From Pullilachnospira sp963929535 (GTDB taxonomy: Bacteria; Bacillota; Clostridia; Lachnospirales; Lachnospiraceae): 64,000 nucleotides of DNA. Within the stretch, counting starts at the first letter, position 1. Each line of letters opens with the position of its first letter. A program made the translations under genes and the position numbers. The notes below the pieces were generated by a model. It made no database searches. It worked only from the letters and a program-made list of their open reading frames with translations, and had not been told where the DNA came from. The DNA is taken from contig CAWVIZ010000013.1 in assembly GCA_963929535.1 (NCBI GenBank), forward strand, positions 1-64,000. The letters are read 5' to 3'. This document shows positions 35,677 to 44,396 of this stretch, piece by piece.

Positions 35677-37456
35677 ACCAGCTTTTCTGCACCTCATACA
35701 TTTTCCGATAATTCCCCTCTGGAATACCCATCAATTCTTCATGGCTTCCACATTCCACAATATGTCCCTTCTGCATCACCAAAATACAATCAGCTACTCT
35801 GGCGGCTCCCAGACGATGTGTAATAAAAATGGTAAAAACATTTTTGCTGACTTCATGAAAAAGCTTATATAAAGCGCTTTCCTGCAAAGGATCCAAGGCG
35901 GAAGTGGGTTCGTCCAGGATATTTACCTGCGCTCCGGCATAAAGAAGCCTGGCAATCGCAAGCCGCTGCCACTCTCCTCCGGATAAATCTCTGCCGGATG
36001 CATGCAGGCGCCCCAAATTCGTATCCAGACCATCTGGACAGTTTTCAATCACTGAGGACATCCGGCTTTTATTTATCGCGTTTTTCATCCGTTCTTCGTC
36101 TTCTGTTCCGATGTCTCCCAGGAGAATGTTCTCACGGATACTTACTTCGTAATGGGATGAATCCTGACAAACTGCGGAAAACGCGCCTTTGATATCGGCA
36201 TAGGGATACTCCTTCAATTCTGTCCCATTAATGAGAATCTGGCCGGTATAATTATCATACAGACCCAAAAGCAGTTTCGTGACTGTAGTTTTTCCCGCTC
36301 CATTTTCTCCCACAAGCGCATAATTTTTCCCTTCTGTCATTTTAAAAGAGCAATGATCTAAGATCCTCGTTTCCGTTCCCGGATAGCAGAACGTCACGTC
36401 TTTAAACTCGATAGATCTTATTTTTAATTTTCCCTTTTTCTCTCGCTGATCAGTGGCCCCCTCCTTTTCTTCCAATGCCATAAAAGCAGTCAGGTCTCCA
36501 CAAAATTCCTTTACCTGAGCCAGAGAAAACATCACATCCGATAACTGCCAGGACATGATCTGTACCAAATTGATGGTAGCCGTCGTCAATGAGATAAAGA
36601 GACCTGCTGATAGGGATCCATGATACAGAGAAAGTCCCAGCAATCCGATAAGGATAAGCGCCAGAAATAATGAAGTGACAGATCCGCTTTTTAAATTCAC
36701 AAAACTTCGCTTCTGAATTTGTTTTTCAATTTTATACATTCTTTTAAAAAGGGATTCGTATTCTTTCACGATTGCCGGGGTAAAAGAGAACAATGTTCGT
36801 TCCTCCACATACTCCCTATCAGTTAAAATCTCTTCCAGATAGTCATATCTTCGTTCTATTTTCTTCTGCCTCCGGTACATTTCATAGTTTTTCTTCCCTG
36901 TACGCATCGCGATTCTGTAAAAAGGAACACTGATAATCAGTATACCCAATCCTGCCGCCGGAGAGTATCGTAAAATGATCATCAGGAGTGAAATAACTGT
37001 GATCGCCAGACAAACGATGTTCAAAATATTATTATAAACATCCATCACCTGATCTTCCGGTGTTTCCGACACCCGCATAATCAGATCCCACGTTTCGTCA
37101 TCTTCTACATACCGGTACTCCAGACGTGCTCTTTTCTTTATCATCATGGGTTTCAACAGGATGGCCAATTTTTGTTGTCCGATCTTCGATACTGTATCTC
37201 TTAACGTGGGAAGACAAACAGTACAAAACTGGCAAATAATAATAGAAATAACTGCTGATAATACTTGCCGGAGACTCTGATGATCCTTTAAATATTCCGT
37301 CACAGCATCAACAAACCACGCCACCGCAACAGTCTGGACAGCAGGTAAAAAGGCTTCCACTAATGTAATTCCCACAATACCGATCGCATAAAATGGAATC
37401 ATTTTCCATATCATAAAAAAAATATCTCGCAGTTTATAACTTTCTTTTTCCATCAT
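35669..37456 (-). CDS. ABC exporter 2 (membrane-ATPase fusion)
   Basis: A 595-residue ABC half-transporter with six predicted membrane segments in the first 320 residues. Walker A is GENGAGKTT, signature LSGGEWQRLAIARLL, Walker B NILDEPTSALDP and the switch THRLG. The C-terminus MYEVQKSWYE resembles exporters 1 and 5 (WY ending). GGGGGG precedes ATG 37456. It is probably the partner of exporter 1, to which it is translationally coupled. The substrate is unknown. No C39 peptidase domain is present, so it does not itself trim peptide leaders. Confidence 0.9.
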   Translation of the reverse strand: MMEKESYKLRDIFFMIWKMIPFYAIGIVGITLVEAFLPAVQTVAVAWFVDAVTEYLKDHQSLRQVLSAVISIIICQFCTVCLPTLRDTVSKIGQQKLAILLKPMMIKKRARLEYRYVEDDETWDLIMRVSETPEDQVMDVYNNILNIVCLAITVISLLMIILRYSPAAGLGILIISVPFYRIAMRTGKKNYEMYRRQKKIERRYDYLEEILTDREYVEERTLFSFTPAIVKEYESLFKRMYKIEKQIQKRSFVNLKSGSVTSLFLALILIGLLGLSLYHGSLSAGLFISLTTATINLVQIMSWQLSDVMFSLAQVKEFCGDLTAFMALEEKEGATDQREKKGKLKIRSIEFKDVTFCYPGTETRILDHCSFKMTEGKNYALVGENGAGKTTVTKLLLGLYDNYTGQILINGTELKEYPYADIKGAFSAVCQDSSHYEVSIRENILLGDIGTEDEERMKNAINKSRMSSVIENCPDGLDTNLGRLHASGRDLSGGEWQRLAIARLLYAGAQVNILDEPTSALDPLQESALYKLFHEVSKNVFTIFITHRLGAARVADCILVMQKGHIVECGSHEELMGIPEGNYRKMYEVQKSWYE

Positions 37457-37636
37457 AAATAATCCCCCCTATTCAATAAATATTTGTTTCCTAAATTTAT
37501 ATGATGTATAATATTATGAAAAGTAACACCGTGCTCCATAATTTATTTGGATTAATCATCTGTTTCAGCTAAACTCGAACCACAAAGTTATATACAATAC
37601 TCATCTGTCCATATTTTCAAACATTTCGCAAAGAAC

Positions 37637-39436
37637 TCATTCTTGCAAACTTTCTTCCCGATATCTTCCATCATAGATATGCGCCTGATACATAAACATC
37701 TGATAATATTTTCCCTTTCGGGTCATCAACTCCTTATGGCTTCCTCTCTCTATGACCTTCCCGTTTTCTATGACTAGAATCATATCGCAAAATTTCGTGC
37801 TGCTCATCCTATGAGCACAGAACACGGCTGTTTTCCCGCTCAGTGCCCGATGGATCATTTCAAAGATATATGCTTCCTTCAAAGGATCCAGCGCAGCAGT
37901 AGGCTCGTCATAAATAACTATTTTCGAAGGATGATACAAAGTCCTGGTGATCGCAACCAGCTGCCGCTCACCCCCGGATAATTGGATTCCTTCATCATCC
38001 AGCACCTTGGTTACCATGGAGTCGATCCCTTTCTCATATTTTTTTATCCGCTTATCTAATTCTGTCATATGCAGCGCCTGTTGTAATCTCTTTTTATCCA
38101 CAGCACTGTCAAAAACAATATTTTCCAGAATGGAATACGCGAAAATTGAAAAGTCTTGAAATACAGCTTTCATAACCCCCAGATATTCCCGATAATTATA
38201 AGAACGGATATCCCGGCCATTCAGCAGGATTTTCCCTTCGGAAGGATCGTACAGCCGTAAGATCAGTTTTATCAGCGTAGACTTTCCCGATCCATTCTCA
38301 CCTACCAATCCGAGGACTTCATTTTTCCTCAGAGAAAAGGAAACATGATCGACGGCAGGCGTCCTGCTTTCCGGATAGTAAAAAGTAACATCACTAAACT
38401 CCAGTATATCCACTTCTTCCGGAGAAATATGGAAGCCACCGGGTCTGTCCATCGTCTCCTCGATTCCCATAAAATCCGTATAATCTTTGTAATAATAAGA
38501 AACCTTAAAAAGCTCGATACCGGCCGTAAGTATATTCCGGATACTCTCCGTCAACTGATTGATCGAAGAAATATACATCAAAAAGGAACCCACCGGGATT
38601 ATACCTTTCATAAAATTCTGTATCGCGGAAAAATAGACGATTATCAGCTGAGCAAAATAAATGATACTCTGCGCCATTGAATAGCGGGAGATAGTGCGTT
38701 CCCTTTTTCTTACCTGCGCCTTATATTGATCTGCATAATTCTCATATTTTTGCTCCATAAACTTCTGAGAATGAAAAAGACGGATTTCCTTCCCTATTTG
38801 TGGATTCTGCATCAGGCCGGAAAGATAATCGCACCACTTTTTTTGTACCTGTTCCTCTATTTGGCTTTCGTGACTTTTCTTGTTTATATAATATTGAACT
38901 CTTAAATTAATTCCAACCAGAACAAGCACTGCAGCATAAACATACAGGTTTACTTCAAAAAGGATATAGCTCATGCAGGCAAATGTAATCAGATTTCCTA
39001 TGATATCGTCAAAAATCACATACCCCACATCGGCAAATTCCCACATGGAATCTTTCGCTTTTTCAAAGGAATCCGTAACAACACTGTTTTCTGTGTCCGC
39101 ATAGTTCATCCGCATATATTTGCTGTTCATAGACATCCGAAGTAGGTTACATGCTCGGAACCCGTGTGCTTCCTGCAAGAGTTTGAAACACCGTTCGCCG
39201 CATCCTAATAGTCCTCTGAACACCCCGTAAAATACTGCAGAAAAAATGATTATACGCCATGGTTTTTTCTGGAAGATCAGATTCACAATCCATGCCGGCA
39301 TTACCACGTTAATTATCCGTTCCAAATTCAGGCACAACCCGTGCAGAAATTCAAACATCGTTATTTGGGGATCGAACTTATGGCTGAGAGAAAAAATTTC
39401 GAACAATAATTTTATATTTTTCCAAATTGCTTTCAT
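37637..39436 (-). CDS. ABC exporter 3 (membrane-ATPase fusion)
   Basis: A 599-residue ABC half-transporter. Walker A is GENGSGKST, signature LSGGERQLVAITRTL, Walker B VIYDEPTAALDP and the switch AHRMS. GGAGAACAGGT lies before ATG 39436. It starts 30 bases after exporter 4 ends, so the two are likely a heterodimer. The D-loop and Walker B glutamate are intact. The substrate cannot be read. Confidence 0.9.
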   Translation of the reverse strand: MKAIWKNIKLLFEIFSLSHKFDPQITMFEFLHGLCLNLERIINVVMPAWIVNLIFQKKPWRIIIFSAVFYGVFRGLLGCGERCFKLLQEAHGFRACNLLRMSMNSKYMRMNYADTENSVVTDSFEKAKDSMWEFADVGYVIFDDIIGNLITFACMSYILFEVNLYVYAAVLVLVGINLRVQYYINKKSHESQIEEQVQKKWCDYLSGLMQNPQIGKEIRLFHSQKFMEQKYENYADQYKAQVRKRERTISRYSMAQSIIYFAQLIIVYFSAIQNFMKGIIPVGSFLMYISSINQLTESIRNILTAGIELFKVSYYYKDYTDFMGIEETMDRPGGFHISPEEVDILEFSDVTFYYPESRTPAVDHVSFSLRKNEVLGLVGENGSGKSTLIKLILRLYDPSEGKILLNGRDIRSYNYREYLGVMKAVFQDFSIFAYSILENIVFDSAVDKKRLQQALHMTELDKRIKKYEKGIDSMVTKVLDDEGIQLSGGERQLVAITRTLYHPSKIVIYDEPTAALDPLKEAYIFEMIHRALSGKTAVFCAHRMSSTKFCDMILVIENGKVIERGSHKELMTRKGKYYQMFMYQAHIYDGRYREESLQE

Positions 39437-39465
39437 ACCTGTTCTCCGCAATCGCTTTCCAATCT

Positions 39466-41256
39466 TTATGTGGTCTCTTCCATATACTGCGTTCCCGTTT
39501 GATACGGGTCTGCCTGAGCGCTGAACATCTCATAATACAGCCCTCTTTTTTTCATAAGCGCATCATGCGTTCCCTTTTCTTCCACAATACCGTTATTCAA
39601 AAGAATAATCTCATCGCTCAGAACGCAGGATGCCATCCTGTGAGAGATAAAAATCACTGTTTTATCCCGAAGTACATTATAAAACTGTTGATACAGCCTT
39701 ATTTCGCTGCTGGGGGATAACGCAGCCGTCGGTTCATCCAGAATAAAAATTGGTGCGCTTTTATATAACGCTCTTGCTATGGCAAGCTGCTGTTCCTGCC
39801 CTCCCGAGAACTCCGTCGCATCCTCGTTGATCCTTTTATTGAGATTCGTCTCAATTCCTTTGGGAAGCGAAAAGATTTTATCTTTTATCCCGGCACGCGC
39901 TGTTACATTTTCTATCTTTCCGGTCTCTCCTGCCCCAAAAGCGATATTTTCTCTAATCGAAAATCCGTAAATACTGTAGTCCTGAAACGTACACGAAAAC
40001 AATTTTCTATACGCCTCTGTATCCAGTGCCTCAATCCTCTGACCATCGATCAGGATTCTTCCCTTTTCCGGTTTATATAATCCCAGCAGCAGCTTTACAA
40101 ACGTCGTTTTTCCAGCTCCATTTTTACCTACAACCGAATATTTTTTTCCTTTTTCCAACACCAACTGAAAATTTTTCAGGATATACTCCCCGGATTCTTG
40201 ATACCGGAACCAGACATTCTGAAATTCGATGGAGGATTGGAAAATCACTTCCTCTGACAGAGAAACATCCGTGTTGTGTACCCGCTGCTCCGTGATCTCC
40301 TGGACACTGGATATGTAGCGGTATTCTCCGCTCATGCCAATCAGACTATTTAAAATTTCCCGCAAGCTCTCGCCCATTGCTATTCCGCTGGATGAATACA
40401 GGATAAAAGCATCCAGTGAGATTGTTCCTTTATATGCCATGTATGCCAGAAACGAATAGATCACAACATACTGCAGTCCTACAGCCAAATACGTCCAGCC
40501 AACTGCTTTTACTGTTTTTATTGATGTCTGCGACCATAATTCACATAATCTCTCCGCATACATCTGTACCTTCTTGCTAATAAAATTGTATAAGTTCCAT
40601 ATACGGATATCTTTTGCGTATTTGTTGGATGACAGATCATTCCTGGCATAATACAGATTCCTTTCTATTTCATTGGAATTCTTGTCCCTTTCATAAACGT
40701 AATGAAGCCGGAATACTTCACCTGCCGCGCTTATAATTACTGAAGCAATAATTACCGCAATCAGCCCCGCATTTATTTCTGAAATAATATAGAGTACGCC
40801 CAGCAAACTGAGTACTCCCGATACAATTCCAACCATATCTTGAAACACGACAAGAACGCTTTTACGCTCCACACACCGTCTAGCGAAATCCACCTTCTCC
40901 AGATAAGATTTCCGCTCCACCTGTTCATAATCCGCTTCCATTACCGCACGGCTTATTTCAGAATTCATCTGAACCTGCAGCTCCACTTCCATGCGTTTCT
41001 TATTTGCATCCGCATAGTTGGAATACATTCGCCCCCCTAATATCATGCAGCATAATAAGAACGCCCATTCAAATGCGGCTCTATACTGTTCTTCCAATAA
41101 AAAATAGACAATTTTTTGAGGAATTATAATAGTGCCGAACGCAATTCCTATTTTAGGTATGATACTAAAGATGAGCAGAAAGAGATCTTTTTTGTTGTTC
41201 TTTCTTATCTGTTCTACAGCATACCGGAGTATCTTGTATATATACTTCATTTTCAT
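39466..41256 (-). CDS. ABC exporter 4 (membrane-ATPase fusion)
   Basis: A 596-residue ABC half-transporter. Walker A is GKNGAGKTT, the signature is the unusual FSGGQEQQLAIARAL, and Walker B is FILDEPTAALSP, where the usual D-loop Asp is Ser. GGGAGT stands before ATG 41256. The D-loop change suggests that one of the two ATP sites of a 3/4 heterodimer is degenerate, as is common in heterodimeric exporters. Confidence 0.88.
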   Translation of the reverse strand: MKMKYIYKILRYAVEQIRKNNKKDLFLLIFSIIPKIGIAFGTIIIPQKIVYFLLEEQYRAAFEWAFLLCCMILGGRMYSNYADANKKRMEVELQVQMNSEISRAVMEADYEQVERKSYLEKVDFARRCVERKSVLVVFQDMVGIVSGVLSLLGVLYIISEINAGLIAVIIASVIISAAGEVFRLHYVYERDKNSNEIERNLYYARNDLSSNKYAKDIRIWNLYNFISKKVQMYAERLCELWSQTSIKTVKAVGWTYLAVGLQYVVIYSFLAYMAYKGTISLDAFILYSSSGIAMGESLREILNSLIGMSGEYRYISSVQEITEQRVHNTDVSLSEEVIFQSSIEFQNVWFRYQESGEYILKNFQLVLEKGKKYSVVGKNGAGKTTFVKLLLGLYKPEKGRILIDGQRIEALDTEAYRKLFSCTFQDYSIYGFSIRENIAFGAGETGKIENVTARAGIKDKIFSLPKGIETNLNKRINEDATEFSGGQEQQLAIARALYKSAPIFILDEPTAALSPSSEIRLYQQFYNVLRDKTVIFISHRMASCVLSDEIILLNNGIVEEKGTHDALMKKRGLYYEMFSAQADPYQTGTQYMEETT

Positions 41257-41385
41257 GCTTGTACTCCCATAATAAAGTTATTTTTTTTGCCATCGATAAC
41301 CTAAAAGAAATATTTTTCTAATTCATGCTTGACTTTTCATAGCTGATCTCAGATTAATCTGGCTTAGTCTTCCACTTTCTCCAAA

Positions 41386-41835
41386 TCATTCCGCCTGATA
41401 CCATGATTTTTGTGCCAGGTACATATCGGCATAGATGCCCTGATACTCCAGAAGTTCTTCATGAGATCCGTCTTCCACGATCTTTCCGTCCTCAAACACC
41501 AGAATACGGTCTGCCATAGGCGCGAATCCTAGCCTGTGGGAAACGAAAAACACGGTCCTCTCTCCTGCCACCTGATGAATCAGCTGATAGATATCAATCT
41601 CAGATAAAGGATCCAGATATGCTGTCGGTTCATCAAGGATCCAGATGGGCGCGTCATTTACCAGCAAACGTGCGATCGCAATCTTCTGCTCCTGTCCTTT
41701 CGATAATTCAATCCCTCCCTCTTCCAGTTGTCCGATATGAGTATCGCTTTTATCAGCCAAACTATCGACGGTTCTTTCCATACCCACTTCCTCTAATGCT
41801 TCTCTCATTTTTTCATCGGAATGTTCTTCCCTCAT
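41386..41835 (-). pseudogene. ABC exporter 5, C-terminal ATPase fragment
   Basis: 149 residues holding the signature LSKGQEQKIAIARLL, Walker B WILDEPTAYLDP, the switch SHRLG and the WY-type ending (AQKSWYQAE). The membrane domain and Walker A are missing, and no ribosome site precedes the first ATG, so it is a 5'-truncated gene. The SxGQEQ signature makes it a relative of exporter 4. Confidence 0.85.
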
Positions 41836-42714
41836 TCTTTATGATTTATGAATGTGTTCAATCTGCAAACCTCACTAACATACAATCTTTTTTAGACGTT
41901 ACGAAATTCCAGAACCCGCATAAATATGGGGCATTTTGTTCCAAATTAAAATATCTCCTCAAGGTTTGTGATACAATAGAATTGTTCCGCGACTATTCTA
42001 CACTCTTATGATAACATAAAAGCATCTCTCTTTAGCCAAAGTTTTTGAAGATTGCCAAAATAAATTTGATAATGATATGTATCATTTTCTTTCCGTCCTC
42101 GCTCAAACACTCAGCTTTGATCAAATTCTCCCGGTGACTTTTATTAATCATTTTTACGCCGCCACCGGAAGACCCCTTAATCACTATCAATCATGGTCAT
42201 CACCGCTTCATCATCGGTACATCCTTTGATGATTAATTGTACGCTCTGCACCATTTCATTCGTCAAGGTATCATCCTTTACATGAAATGGATGGTTTTTA
42301 AAAAGAATGAAATTCTGAAATATCCACCAAAAGGGTTCTTTTGCCTTTCCCCTTTTTCTTTCAAATCATCCCTACAAACAATTGGTCATCAAAATTACAA
42401 CACTGCTAAAGCAACAATTCATCCTTCCGACATTACTTTCACAAATGCATATCCCAGGCACAGTTGCTTGTTTCTCTGAATGCCAAAAAAAGAAGGGCCA
42501 AATACACCTTCGCGCATTCAGCCCTAAACAGCATCACTTATCAGATGCCTTCTTGCCGCTATGGCAATTTATACTGTGCTTTTCACCTCCTGATTTCTCT
42601 CCAAATTCCGCATATTTTCAAAAAACATACGATTTGAGCAAATTATTTAGGACTAAATCAAGATTTTTCCTTGCAATTACAAGCTTCTCTGATTTGTCCT
42701 TATTATCGCATAAT
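41836..42714. other. AT-rich end of the island, no intact gene
   Basis: About 880 bases. The minus strand near 42190-42270 reads LIIKGCTDDEAVMTMIDSD, similar to a ParB-type segment (DDEATIIMVDSN in the parB of this window), so a partition-gene relic is possible. Near 42590 an AGGAGGTGAAAAGC start signal leads only into a five-codon frame. The segment meets cwlD at 42715 with CATTATGCGATAATAAGG (minus strand), the proposed other half of the element's att site. Confidence 0.45.
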
Positions 42715-43297
42715 GTTCCACAATCGTCAGCGGACAGTCCGTCTTCTTCAGCAGATAATAACTGGTATTCCCTTTCGCCTCCCTGTTATTTTCCGGATCC
42801 ATCCGGGCTTTCATCTGCTCCTGTATACATTCTGCCAATCTTTTCCCCTCTGCCGAATCCTCATAGTAAAATGCCTGCGCTCCCTTCACTTCTTCTTCCG
42901 GATAGCTGTTCTGGTGGATACTCACTGCGCAGTCCGGCTGTGTCTCATGTATCAAAAGCACCCTGTTTTTCATGTCCTCCACCTTTTTGTTCTGGCTTCC
43001 CTCCTGATACAGCCCCTTATCCTCCTGACGTGTCATCACCACCTCCACGCCCTCCTTCTCCAGGTATTCTTTTACCAGCTTTGCCACGGACAAATTGATA
43101 TCCTTTTCCAGCGCCTGATTCACTCCCACTTTTCCGGGATCATTTCCCCCATGTCCGGCATCCACGATCACCGTAAAATCCTCCGGATTTATTTCCCTGG
43201 CCACCATCCTCGCCCCTTCTCTGGACAGCCAGAAAATTCCTGTCAGAAGCAGGCACGCCATCCCCAGCTCCAATATTCGTTTCTTCCTGTTTTCCAC
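42677..43297 (-). pseudogene. cwlD: N-acetylmuramoyl-L-alanine amidase, C-terminus replaced (cwlD, 5' part)
   Basis: A signal-anchor segment (LGMACLLLTGIFWL) and an Amidase_3 domain with zinc ligands in DAGHGGNDPG, EKDINLS and SIHQNS, running to PLTIVE, which supplies the catalytic Glu. Then the normal ECGFLSNP end is lost and 12 unrelated residues (HYAIIRTNQRSL) finish the frame. The missing end is at 24484-24603 on the other strand. The start is GTG 43297 with GGGAGA seven bases before, inside a terminator hairpin. In sporulating relatives CwlD helps make cortex muramic lactam. The truncated protein is unlikely to fold fully. Confidence 0.88.
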
Positions 43298-43301
43298 AAA
43301 A

Positions 43302-43348
43302 AAATCTCCCGAAGCATACTTAATAAAAGTATATGCCTCGAAAGATTT
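43302..43348 (-). terminator. Terminator that contains the cwlD ribosome-binding site
   Basis: A 17-base stem (arms 43302-43318 and 43332-43348, with G-U pairs) ends the DivIVA-like transcript, followed by TTTTTTT and directly by the cwlD GTG. The GGGAGA site lies in the 3' arm, so read-through and folding could both limit cwlD expression. Confidence 0.7.
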
Positions 43349-43356
43349 TTCAAAAC

Positions 43357-44283
43357 TTAATCTTCCTCTGTGTCATGCCTGGAAAAATACCGATGTATCT
43401 CATCCTCTGAAATATCTTCATCTTCCTCATCCAGGCTGTCTTCTTCCGGCTGTTCCTGTTCCGGCTCCGGCTTGATCTGGCCCTCCGGCCGCTCTGAAAC
43501 AGCCTCTTCGTCCTCCAGTTCCCGAAGCGTCTCCGGCATGGTGCTGATGATGCGGTGCACTTCTTTATAGGAAGCCATAAATCTTCTCTGTGCCTGGTTG
43601 ATCAGCTCTACGATCTCATTCATCTCCTCCTGGACAGCGATATACTTCCTTTTTCCCTCGGCCAGCTTGTCATTTACTTCCTCCTGAACAGCTTCCAGAC
43701 ACCTCTGGGCCGCCAGTTCGGCCTCCTCCATGATCTGGTCCCGCTTCTGTTCTGCTGCAGCGATCATCTCATCAGCCTTCTCCTGGGCCTCAAATACCAG
43801 GCCTCCGATCTGGTCATACCGGTCAATATATTTCTGATACTTCTGGGAAATCTCACGTTCCAGCCTATCCTTCTGTTCCGCTTTCTCCCGCAGGCGTTCC
43901 CGAAGACCTTCCATCTCCAGCTCATGCTGTTTTTTCACTTCTTCAATCTTCTGCTGGTTCTCCTTATCCTTATCCAGAAGCCGCTGCTGCATCTCCTCCA
44001 GCTTTCTGCGCACCTCCGCATCTTTCCGCATAAGCTGCTCCTGCATCTTTTCCCGTTCAGCTTTCAGACGCTGTGACGCTTCCTCAGCCGCCTGCTTCTT
44101 CTCCTGCTCTTTGGCAGACACCCTCCGCTCCAGCTCTGCGATCTTCTTATCCTTTGCCCTGCCTTCCTTCAGCAGCTTGCTCCTTTCGGCATAGGCATCG
44201 TCCTTCATATTCTGAACCTTCGCCAGTACATCGTCCTTGTCAAATCCGCCCATCAGGGTGGTCTTAAACATCTCGTCTCCCAT
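43357..44283 (-). CDS. DivIVA-like coiled-coil protein
   Basis: A 308-residue protein with an N-terminal phrase typical of DivIVA/cell-division-initiation-like proteins (FKTTLMGGFDKDDVLAKVQNMK), a very long coiled coil (about residues 30-230, rich in E, K, Q) and an acidic disordered tail (EEDSLDEEDEDISEDE). ATG 44283 has AAAGGGG upstream. It is probably a membrane- or septum-associated scaffold; the exact partner is unknown. It lies between the GH18 hydrolase and cwlD, consistent with an envelope or sporulation role. Confidence 0.75.
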   Translation of the reverse strand: MGDEMFKTTLMGGFDKDDVLAKVQNMKDDAYAERSKLLKEGRAKDKKIAELERRVSAKEQEKKQAAEEASQRLKAEREKMQEQLMRKDAEVRRKLEEMQQRLLDKDKENQQKIEEVKKQHELEMEGLRERLREKAEQKDRLEREISQKYQKYIDRYDQIGGLVFEAQEKADEMIAAAEQKRDQIMEEAELAAQRCLEAVQEEVNDKLAEGKRKYIAVQEEMNEIVELINQAQRRFMASYKEVHRIISTMPETLRELEDEEAVSERPEGQIKPEPEQEQPEEDSLDEEDEDISEDEIHRYFSRHDTEED

Positions 44284-44396
44284 GTCTCTTACCCCTTTCA
44301 TCTGTCTGACCACACGCTTATCCCGGTTATTTTCCGGAGAACTTTCTCCGCATACGCCATCCTTTAAAGGATTTCACTTCCCGGCTGACGCTCCCG

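Noticed and set aside
31759..42714. Lanthipeptide or sactipeptide gene cluster
   Set aside because: Many exporters but no LanB/C/M, radical-SAM maturase or convincing precursor peptide in the island.
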